This document shows, in pieces, positions 44,957-51,835 of a stretch of 51,835 nt of DNA; the first letter of the stretch is position 1, and every line of letters starts with the position of its first letter. The notes below the pieces were generated by a model, which saw only the letters and a list, made by a program, of their open reading frames with translations, was not told the DNA's origin and made no database searches. This DNA is from Pseudomonadota bacterium (GTDB lineage: Bacteria; Desulfobacterota; Syntrophobacteria; Syntrophobacterales; Syntrophobacteraceae), in contig JAEZHY010000270.1 in the NCBI GenBank assembly GCA_023416335.1, forward strand, positions 1 to 51,835, given 5' to 3'. A program made the translations under genes and the position numbers.

Positions 44957-46996
44957 ATGAAGAAGTTGTTTTTGACGCTGATATTCATCCTGGCCTCATC
45001 CAACGCATGGGCCGCCATCTACTACGTCTCCACGGGAGGTTCGGATTCCTATACCAACGCCCAGGCGCAGAATGTCGCGTCGCCGTGGCGAACGATCAAT
45101 TATGCAATCAAAGCCGCCGCCGCAGGAGATACGATTATTGTGCGGGGAGGGACGTATTACGAGAGAGTCCTCGTCAACAAGCAACTCACTCTGAAAGCAT
45201 ATACGGGAGAGGTCCCCGCCATCGATGGCAATACGACCTGGTATTACACGGCAAGCCCGGCAGTGTTCAAGCAGGTACAAGTGAATTCCTCGTTACCCTT
45301 TATACCGAATCAGATCAACCTGTCATCTTCTTCTGCCGCCGCATCTTCCGCTTCTTACTACAACGCTTTGGTTGAGATAACTGCAGCTAAATCCTTATTA
45401 GACGGCTTTGAGGTGAGAAATTCGCCGATAGGCGGTATTTATGCAAAAGCTAACGGTGTTGTTGTTCAGAACTGCACCGTCCGAAATGTAGGTGAACATG
45501 GAATGTTGGCCAACGGTCCATGGAATGCAAAGCCCGTCGCAATCACTTTTCAGGATTGCGAAGTCACAACCCACAATCAAAACCATCGTTGGTTGGGCTA
45601 TACTTTTCCGGAGACAAAGATTGGCATAAACGGAGGAGGAGCTATAGCTTCCCAAGCCGATGGTACTATTATGAGGAGGTTAAGAGTTCATGATGGATGG
45701 GGCGAAGGAATAGATGTAGGTCGAAATACGATAGGTACAATAGTTGAGTATTGCGTATCATATGATAACAGCTCAGGCCAGATTTATACCGACTGGGCCG
45801 GCAATGCCACCATAAGATACAATCTGGCTTATACTACTAGCGGCTCTGGAGCAAATCCTGAAGTATTGGGCATTAATCTTGAGCCTACTGGAAGTACTGA
45901 ATCATACTTAGCTTCACTTGGATGTGGTAATAACTTCTATGTTTATGGCAATATATTGATAGGTTTTGTTTGGTTATCAGCAACGAACGGGACTTATCAC
46001 CTTAATAACATCAGGCTATATAATAATACATTCCTAGAAACATCTGTTGATGGCAATGGAACGCAAGTCATGATTAGACTAGAAGATAACAATGTCACCA
46101 ACCTTATAGTGAACAACAATATCTTCAAACAATCTTCCGGCACTTTAATAAGCGGTAGAAATGTCGGTGAATGGGACTATAATTTCTGGAGTCCTTTACC
46201 ACCAACGTATTTCCGCGGAGGGCATGACAAATCCGGAGACCCCCTCTTTGTAGGAGGCATCGACTTTACTTCCCCTCCCAAGGCTAAGGTAACCGGAGTT
46301 GAAGCCGCCCTCCAGTCCACTTCTCCGGCCGGATCAGGGGCTTTAATCCTTGGCGCTCCCTATAACGTTGGAATGGACCCCGCAAAAACCAATTTCACAC
46401 GGATGCCTATTGTTTGCAGCACACTAGCTGCGAGCGGCGGGTTTGGCGCTTTTGCCTCTGCAGGAGGGAATCCGGCTCCGGAGCCGCCACCGACGCCATC
46501 TGAAGTTATCGACAACACGGGTTTCGAGAACGGCACAGCATCATGGAATTTCTACACAAACGGCACCGGAACCTTTGCAGCTTCGACATCATCACCATAT
46601 GCCGGTGCAGAATCAGGACAGGTAACCATAAATACACTCGGCTCAAATTCGCAGTTGTACCAGAGCGGCATAATTCTTCAGCCTGACACCAATTACAGAC
46701 TCGTGTTCGCCGCGAAGTGCAGCGCGGCCCACGGCATCACAGTATCGCTTCTACAAGACACGAGCCCCTATACGAGCTACGGAATAAACGCCGTCCCTGT
46801 GACACTTTCAACCGACTGGGCGGTCTACACAATCGATTTTAGCACCCAAGGTCTTTCAGCGCCCGTCTACGACGGGAGATTAATGTTCTGGTTCGCTGAC
46901 ACTGCTGAGAGAGGAGATATTTACAGCTTCGATGAAATTCAGATTAGTGCTTTTCAAATCTCTGCGCCGAAGAATTTCAGATTAAGCTCGAATTAG
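44957..46996 (+). CDS. Secreted right-handed beta-helix protein with C-terminal CBM-like domain
   Basis: 679 aa from the ATG at 44957 (MKKLFLTLIFILASSNAWA signal peptide). The frame opens at 44804, but the upstream part lacks a signal and the ATG is preceded by AAGGAC. IYYVSTGGSDSYTNAQ and WRTINYAIKAAAAGDTI are typical of parallel beta-helix proteins. The middle (about 70-470) has repeated N/V-rich coils such as NATIRYNLAYTTSG and NNIRLYNNTFLE. A CBM4/9-like domain occupies about 515-664 (FENGTASWNFYTNGTGTFA), homologous to those of the neighbouring protein. The helix may be a polysaccharide lyase or epimerase scaffold, but no active site was identified. Base composition falls sharply in the central part (45360-46200). 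Confidence 0.9.
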   Translation: MKKLFLTLIFILASSNAWAAIYYVSTGGSDSYTNAQAQNVASPWRTINYAIKAAAAGDTIIVRGGTYYERVLVNKQLTLKAYTGEVPAIDGNTTWYYTASPAVFKQVQVNSSLPFIPNQINLSSSSAAASSASYYNALVEITAAKSLLDGFEVRNSPIGGIYAKANGVVVQNCTVRNVGEHGMLANGPWNAKPVAITFQDCEVTTHNQNHRWLGYTFPETKIGINGGGAIASQADGTIMRRLRVHDGWGEGIDVGRNTIGTIVEYCVSYDNSSGQIYTDWAGNATIRYNLAYTTSGSGANPEVLGINLEPTGSTESYLASLGCGNNFYVYGNILIGFVWLSATNGTYHLNNIRLYNNTFLETSVDGNGTQVMIRLEDNNVTNLIVNNNIFKQSSGTLISGRNVGEWDYNFWSPLPPTYFRGGHDKSGDPLFVGGIDFTSPPKAKVTGVEAALQSTSPAGSGALILGAPYNVGMDPAKTNFTRMPIVCSTLAASGGFGAFASAGGNPAPEPPPTPSEVIDNTGFENGTASWNFYTNGTGTFAASTSSPYAGAESGQVTINTLGSNSQLYQSGIILQPDTNYRLVFAAKCSAAHGITVSLLQDTSPYTSYGINAVPVTLSTDWAVYTIDFSTQGLSAPVYDGRLMFWFADTAERGDIYSFDEIQISAFQISAPKNFRLSSN

Positions 46997-47077
46997 AATC
47001 TTAATCTCAGAGTGTCTGCGAGCAGATCATTTGCAAGGAATCCTCAGCGCGCAGCAAAGATTACTCTTCCAATAAAT

Positions 47078-47104
47078 GAGTGCAGGCATGCATGGCCTGC
47101 ACTC
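47078..47104. terminator. Hairpin between convergent genes
   Basis: GAGTGCAGGC at 47078-47087 pairs perfectly with 47095-47104 around a 7-base loop. No T-run follows, so it is a weak terminator candidate serving both converging genes. Confidence 0.45.
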
Positions 47105-47162
47105 AGCCGCAACCAATCAAGACCCCGGCCGATTAAATGCCCTTTCTCCCAAATCTGAGAGA

Positions 47163-48242
47163 CTATCTACTGTCCAATTTCCCCAAAATGCCGCCTGGGT
47201 ATCTTTCTTCCGTCTTCGAGCCCACCGATAAAGAGTCCATCGGTTCCTTAGGCGTTAACCCAAGAATATATTTTTTGGCCAACCGGTTCTTTCTCAATAA
47301 TTTCTTTTCCAGAAATACCGGACAGGCCACGCCAAATGCTATTGCGATAAATGCACCGGGGAGAAATACAGAACCATCAAATCCTAAAATACTGTGCAAA
47401 CCGATCCTCACTGGACTTATAAAAATTGGATGCAGCAAATAGATCGTCATTGAATAAAGGCCGATCATCCTAAGAATTCTCATGAATGCATTCTCGAAAG
47501 AATTAATCATGACAGCCATCATTATGCAAACAAGAGAACCGGACAAAGACATCAAGAATAAACCCAACTTCGTAGGAATGTTGTTCTGTAGAGTACAAAC
47601 GTATATATAAATAACACTACCAGAGATGGACAGAAGCATCGCTACTGAACGCTCTATATCGTCCAGTTGTATTTTTGACTTCCCTGCGATATAGCCAAAA
47701 GTAAACATCGGCAAGCTTGCAAACACCATATTCATGCAAAAAGTTCTGGGTAAATCGAAAAAATAGCCCGGTAAAACCAAACAGCACAATGCGATTGCAT
47801 TTTGCTTCACCATGAAGCAGAGGAGTGGAAATATTAGAAATATGAGGAAGAGTGTATACATAAACCATATGGAAGGAAGATAACTTTCCATAGGATTCAT
47901 AACAACTGCATAAATGCTATGTAGATTGACTGGATGCCTAAGTTCTACTAATGAGCCAGACACAACCTTAACAAGCATAAATATGGCCGTAACCGATATT
48001 AATGGCAATATTAGCCTGGATGCTTTTTTCGACACGAAGTTTCCATACCGGTTCAGTTGCTGCGGGAATAGTCCACAAAGATAGCCAGCCAATACAAAAA
48101 ATAGAGGCATATGGAAGCTGTATATGACCTTGATCAACGAAGACCAATACGTCGGAGAACAATCGGGATCGTAGTGGCCGACCACCACCAACATTATGCC
48201 GATGCCTTTGGCAATAAATACGCTTCCAGATTCTTTTCTCAT
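47163..48242 (-). CDS. Acyltransferase family 3 membrane protein
   Basis: 359 aa with about ten hydrophobic helices. The N-terminal motif IAKGIGIMLVVVGHYDPD carries H23, the conserved histidine of family 3 (OafA/NodX-like) O-acyltransferases, and is followed by IYSFHMPLFFVLAGYL. Such enzymes add acetyl or other acyl groups to sugars of exopolysaccharide or O-antigen. It lies upstream-facing in the same orientation as the glycosyltransferases, consistent with modification of the polymer made by this cluster. AT-rich compared with the left half. Confidence 0.9.
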   Translation of the reverse strand: MRKESGSVFIAKGIGIMLVVVGHYDPDCSPTYWSSLIKVIYSFHMPLFFVLAGYLCGLFPQQLNRYGNFVSKKASRLILPLISVTAIFMLVKVVSGSLVELRHPVNLHSIYAVVMNPMESYLPSIWFMYTLFLIFLIFPLLCFMVKQNAIALCCLVLPGYFFDLPRTFCMNMVFASLPMFTFGYIAGKSKIQLDDIERSVAMLLSISGSVIYIYVCTLQNNIPTKLGLFLMSLSGSLVCIMMAVMINSFENAFMRILRMIGLYSMTIYLLHPIFISPVRIGLHSILGFDGSVFLPGAFIAIAFGVACPVFLEKKLLRKNRLAKKYILGLTPKEPMDSLSVGSKTEERYPGGILGKLDSR

Positions 48243-48325
48243 ATAACCCGGATATTCTTCTTCAAGATTTCACTTGAGTTGCAGAAAGTCCTCTAAGAGA
48301 GAGGGAGCGCCAGTCAAAACTACAT

Positions 48326-49552
48326 TCAGGCAACGACGCCTAGGCCTGAATACAGTTTCTTGATATTATCAAGATAATTTTCTCTACTGTATTCCAATTC
48401 AACCAGTCGCCTGCCCCTCCGGCCCATCACGCCTATCTCTTCCGAACTCATATTCCGGAATTTTAGCAGCACATCCGCGAGGTCTTCAGCAGAACCACTT
48501 CGGAAAGTCATCCCGGTCCCCCCATCATGGATAAGTTCAGGAATGCCGCCTATCCGGGCACCAATCACAGGTTTGCCCAAGGCGTAAGATTCCAATATGC
48601 TGATAGGCGCATTCTCGTACCACTCGGAAGCAAGCACGCATGCCCTCGCTCCGCGAATCACGCTATGCAAGCTTTCTCCTGCTCGGTAACCCAGAAACCG
48701 CACTTTCGCATTGGTCCTGGCGACAAATGCACGCAGATCAGCCTCTTCCGGCCCCGACCCGACTAAATCGACAGTCACCCCGGCAATTGCGGCAGCCTTT
48801 ACTAATGTTCTCAACCCCTTCTCGCGACAAAGCCTACCAAAATACACGAAACCGTCACCAGGATCAAAATCGGGGACATACGAATCCGGATCAATGAAGT
48901 TGCTGATATGATGGAATCTGCCGGTATCCCACCCCCATTCATTCATTTTGCTTTTATAAAACCGACTGGGCACAACAAAGCAGTCTACATTGTCTGCATA
49001 AGAACCAAGCAGTTTGTGCAAGATACTCTCGGCATAGATCAGGCAACTTAACGCCAAAGAACCTTTCATACAGCGATGGCCCACAACATGATGGGTCTTT
49101 CCATCTTTGCAGCGCTCGCAAACACCAGTCGAATTCAACATACTGTAAGCTGGACAGGCCAATTTGAGATCGTGCAGCGTTATCACAACTGGAATGTCAT
49201 GCCGTTTGAGTGACTCCAAAATAGCAGGCGAGATATGATGGTAGATGTTGTGACCGTGGCAAATGTCGGGGTTGACTGCGTCTATCAATCTCTCAACCTT
49301 CCTGCGCGCTTCAAACGAGTAGACGGAACGTATCCCCTTTCGGAGTTTTTCGAATACGGAGCAACTTTTGCCGTACTCAATTTCGCTGACGAAATACCCA
49401 GACCATTCCGAATCAAAATTCTGCGGGTGTTGCATGGAGAAGGGAACTACCTGCCACCCCTGTTCCTTCAGCAAATTATTATGTTCCAGAAATACGGATT
49501 CAGCCCCTCCGCGCCTGTAATAATAGTTATTTACTGAAAGTAAAGTTGCCAT
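48326..49552 (-). CDS. Glycosyltransferase family 4
   Basis: 408 aa from the ATG at 49552 (TTG 49567 is possible but less good), GT-B fold. N-terminal NNYYYRRGGAESVFLEH, central YFGRLCREKGLRTLVKA, and the nucleotide-sugar motif SEWYENAPISILESYALGKPV with the E-x7-E pair (ENAPISILE). It should transfer a sugar onto a growing glycan at the cytoplasmic membrane. The donor cannot be deduced. A Cys-rich stretch (CERCKDGKTHHVVGHRC) in the first half resembles zinc-binding inserts seen in some GT4 enzymes. Confidence 0.93.
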   Translation of the reverse strand: MATLLSVNNYYYRRGGAESVFLEHNNLLKEQGWQVVPFSMQHPQNFDSEWSGYFVSEIEYGKSCSVFEKLRKGIRSVYSFEARRKVERLIDAVNPDICHGHNIYHHISPAILESLKRHDIPVVITLHDLKLACPAYSMLNSTGVCERCKDGKTHHVVGHRCMKGSLALSCLIYAESILHKLLGSYADNVDCFVVPSRFYKSKMNEWGWDTGRFHHISNFIDPDSYVPDFDPGDGFVYFGRLCREKGLRTLVKAAAIAGVTVDLVGSGPEEADLRAFVARTNAKVRFLGYRAGESLHSVIRGARACVLASEWYENAPISILESYALGKPVIGARIGGIPELIHDGGTGMTFRSGSAEDLADVLLKFRNMSSEEIGVMGRRGRRLVELEYSRENYLDNIKKLYSGLGVVA

Positions 49553-49578
49553 GCCAGACCTTTGCAAAGGTAGTTGAA

Positions 49579-49968
49579 TTATTCAATCGTATCTATCTGC
49601 TGAAGCAGCGCCTTTATGGAATACAATGTAGTCGAAAAGATTATTGTGCCCTCTATCAGCGGTGTCACAAGTCTCTTCAAATCTGCCGGATCGTACTCCA
49701 GATCGGCATCCTGAATTCCAATCAAATCGCCCTTGGCAGCCAAACCGGTGCGTATCGCCGCTCCTTTCCCCTGATTGTTGCTGTGTGTCATTACCCTGAT
49801 TTCAGGGTAGGTGCTTTTCAAGTCCTTTCCCAACGCTCGACTTGTATTCGTCGAACAATCGTCTATTATGATTACCTCAAGAGATAATTCGTCATTCTTG
49901 ATATCCAATAACTTTTCCTGATACACTTTTTCAGTGTCCTTTCCTCATTTTAACACAGCACAACAACC
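49579..49968 (-). pseudogene. Decayed glycosyltransferase family 2 gene
   Basis: A continuous 115-codon frame contains unmistakable GT2 sequence (LEVIIIDDCSTNTSRALGKD, then NNQGKGAAIRTGL and GIQDADLEYDPADL). Its N-terminal beginning is missing. In a second frame just upstream the text reads VVLC-stop-NEERTLKKCI, matching the usual IPVYNEERTLKKCI opening with the Tyr codon turned into TAA and one frame shift after it. The C-terminus also dissolves after TPLIEG. Once a dolichyl-phosphate-mannose-synthase-like enzyme, now inactive. Confidence 0.8.
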
Positions 49969-50135
49969 TGATAATAAAGGCATCTTTATCTCCTACCCTC
50001 TGATTCTCATAGAGCCGTACAACATTGGGGAGGCCTTTCCGCCTGTTCAGCTGATGAGAATTTTCCCTCGCGGCAGGTTTTCAATTCTCCGAAAATTGGG
50101 GAGTTTCTTGAGAGTATCTCCAGCACTCCAGACCT

Positions 50136-51494
50136 TCAGTAGACTACGGGCTTAATTTTAACGCCGAATGACTGTCTTGTATGGAAATGCTCCTGGCTAG
50201 CCCTAAGCCTGCTGGCACTTGCGGCAATAATTCCCGAAAAGTACCAGAACAACATTGATATAGGATTAGATCTGATGGTATTCGTATAAATTAAACATAC
50301 TATCATCACCGAAACGATACTGACCCAACCGAGAGAGAGCGAACCCAAGAGACCGGAAGCATTTCTGAGAAGCAGAGCGTCTTTCAAAATCAGAAGATGC
50401 AGAGCAAAGTACATCAGGAATCCAGCCAATCCCAGTTCCCAAATCATGTAGGTCAATGCAACGCTCTGGCCCCTGTAATCAAATTCGGTATTTCTGCTGA
50501 CAGTGTACTTCCCACGCAATTCCTTGATCGAAGTCTGCATGACATTTCCCATCCCCAATCCAAAAGCGAGAGAAAGAGGTTCGTGAGAGAGTCTGCTGAA
50601 TGCCAGACGAATCGCATCACCTCTCCCGAATTCCTGCTCATTGTACGCTTTTGCTCCAGTAAAGTAGTATCCTTTACCTTCCATTTCCCTTTTCAAAATA
50701 TCGACAATACCCGTGCGAGACGGCGGCAACATCATATCGTAGATCGTTATGAATGACGGTATTAGTATAATTCCTATGAGGCTTGCAGCAGCAATTACTT
50801 TTGCCTTTGATTTTGCGTGTTTATAGTAGTTTTCGATTCTTTCTTTATATAGTAAGGCTGGAACAATAATGATTATCGGCAGGATAATCAAGGAAACCTT
50901 TGTCTCATTCAAAGTCGTTGGAATAAATAGGCATGCAATTAATAAAGCTGCGCTGACTGGTTTCATCTGTTTATTGATTAAGAGCGCTATAACTACGGCT
51001 GAAGCACACAGTAGAACAATCGACAGATCGCCGGATACCCAGAGCGTTCCTGTGACGTAGTCCCCTGTTAATGCCGAACGATACACTATAAATTTTTGAC
51101 AAATAACTATCGGAAGTTGAATTATCAACAGTACCATAAGGAATTTTAATTGTTTCTGTATATCTTCTGTTGAAAATTCAAATACGAACGGCAGAAAGAA
51201 TACCGGCATGAACTTGAGATAGGATCGAATGCCCAGTATAATTGGACCATAACTCAACTCATTGAGAATCCCTCCACAGACCATAAATATACAATATGAT
51301 ACAAGAATAACCAGATAGCCCATAGACATCCAAAACCTGTTTTTCACCGCAGCCTGCAGACAGATGACCAGTACTAAAATAAGAGAAAGCAATTCCGGAA
51401 CCAGGGTTGTGTAAAGTTGAGTCACCTTCAGACAGTAGTGCAGGTAATCCAGTGAAAATATACTAACGAAAAGAACGTAAATTAAAAGTTGCAT
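50136..51494 (-). CDS. O-antigen polymerase/ligase-like membrane protein
   Basis: 452 aa from the ATG at 51494, with GGGGAGG upstream; the frame also opens at 51554. At least ten hydrophobic helices are visible, with a large loop (about 260-350; NEQEFGRGDAIRLAFSRL, SLAFGLGMGNVMQ) like the periplasmic loop of Wzy/WaaL-type proteins. Sequence is poorly conserved in these families, so the call rests on topology, loop pattern and the surrounding glycosyltransferases. AT-rich, as is usual for such genes. Confidence 0.75.
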   Translation of the reverse strand: MQLLIYVLFVSIFSLDYLHYCLKVTQLYTTLVPELLSLILVLVICLQAAVKNRFWMSMGYLVILVSYCIFMVCGGILNELSYGPIILGIRSYLKFMPVFFLPFVFEFSTEDIQKQLKFLMVLLIIQLPIVICQKFIVYRSALTGDYVTGTLWVSGDLSIVLLCASAVVIALLINKQMKPVSAALLIACLFIPTTLNETKVSLIILPIIIIVPALLYKERIENYYKHAKSKAKVIAAASLIGIILIPSFITIYDMMLPPSRTGIVDILKREMEGKGYYFTGAKAYNEQEFGRGDAIRLAFSRLSHEPLSLAFGLGMGNVMQTSIKELRGKYTVSRNTEFDYRGQSVALTYMIWELGLAGFLMYFALHLLILKDALLLRNASGLLGSLSLGWVSIVSVMIVCLIYTNTIRSNPISMLFWYFSGIIAASASRLRASQEHFHTRQSFGVKIKPVVY

Positions 51495-51525
51495 GGCTTG
51501 CCTCCCCTTCCTGTTTTGTACAACT

Positions 51526-51835
51526 TCAAGACCTGAGCAGGTCAACAAGAGCATCTAGATTGTGTTCGGAATGCGCTTCGCGCGCATATCTCTGCGCCCT
51601 TTCTCCCATATCCCTTCTGAGGGAATCATCTCTCAGGAGTTTGAGAACCCGATCCAACATTTTTTCGTAAGAACCACAGTAATAACCGACTCCATACCTT
51701 TCCAAGATGTTATCGGGATTCGAATAGAGGCTTACTACTGGTACCTTTCTCATCCACGCCTGAATAAATGTATTGGCAAATCCTTCCTGGCTGCTGCTAT
51801 TCACGAAAATATGGCTCTTGGACAATACTCTGTTG
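51526..51835 (-). CDS. Glycosyltransferase family 1/4, C-terminal part (runs off window)
   Basis: About 102 residues of a GT-B enzyme are visible. The nucleotide-binding region is NSSSQEGFANTFIQAW, followed by VPVVSLYSNPDNILERYG and a helical tail (DSLRRDMGERAQRYAREA). The second glutamate of the family's E-x7-E is glutamine here (EGFANTFIQ). The protein begins beyond the right edge; the TTG at 51825 is internal, because the frame continues upstream. Confidence 0.85.
   Translation of the reverse strand, partial: NRVLSKSHIFVNSSSQEGFANTFIQAWMRKVPVVSLYSNPDNILERYGVGYYCGSYEKMLDRVLKLLRDDSLRRDMGERAQRYAREAHSEHNLDALVDLLRS

Noticed and set aside
1..51835. CRISPR arrays, tRNA or rRNA genes, transposases and integrases
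   Set aside because: No direct-repeat/spacer pattern, no RNA gene signature and no transposase or integrase frame was seen.

Overview
The window looks like a chromosomal segment of a Gram-negative bacterium, most likely a syntrophic or sulfate-reducing deltaproteobacterium (Desulfobacterota). This is inferred from the complex I operon with a fused NuoB-C-D subunit, a double-length phosphofructokinase, sigma-54 regulation and PAS-rich orphan kinases. No database search was possible, so the taxonomy is only a suggestion. Genic regions are GC-rich. Parts of the right end (beta-helix gene, acyltransferase, O-antigen genes) are clearly more AT-rich. No rRNA, tRNA, CRISPR array or transposase was seen.

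Layout. (1) 1-13880, minus strand: a complete nuo operon for the proton-pumping NADH:quinone oxidoreductase, in the order A-BCD-E-F-G-H-I-J-K-L-M-N; nuoN runs off the left edge. The genes overlap or nearly touch and are probably cotranscribed. The most striking feature of the window is here. nuoI carries an in-frame TGA exactly where the second cysteine ligand of its second [4Fe-4S] motif belongs, the frame after it is perfectly NuoI-like, and a stem-loop at the right distance resembles a bacterial SECIS element. It is a candidate selenocysteine-containing complex I subunit. (2) 14197-23822: metabolism and housekeeping, with an M32 carboxypeptidase, a double phosphofructokinase, ManC, a glycine-zipper lipoprotein, a small HTH protein and an alpha/beta hydrolase. 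(3) 24373-39642: signalling and small proteins, with three histidine kinases, a receiver-less sigma-54 activator, an EamA transporter, a secreted intradiol-dioxygenase-like protein and several cysteine-rich microproteins, two of which form a paralogous pair with identical cysteine spacing. (4) 39643-41343: a long non-coding stretch full of hairpin repeats. (5) 41344-51835: cell surface and polysaccharide genes. These are two large secreted multidomain proteins sharing a carbohydrate-binding-like module, an acyltransferase, a GT4 glycosyltransferase, a GT2 pseudogene, a polymerase/ligase-like membrane protein and the end of another GT4 enzyme.

How the parts may work together. The nuo complex would couple NADH oxidation to proton translocation. 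ManC supplies or recycles GDP-mannose precursors that the right-hand glycosyltransferase cluster could use. The kinases and the sigma-54 activator show no partner receiver in the window, so their circuits are incomplete here. Dispersed intergenic repeats (GTAGGGTGGGCAC hairpins, GGCACGGT hairpins, a TTTCGTG-rich repeat) link the intergenic regions and mark them as accumulation sites for non-coding repeats.
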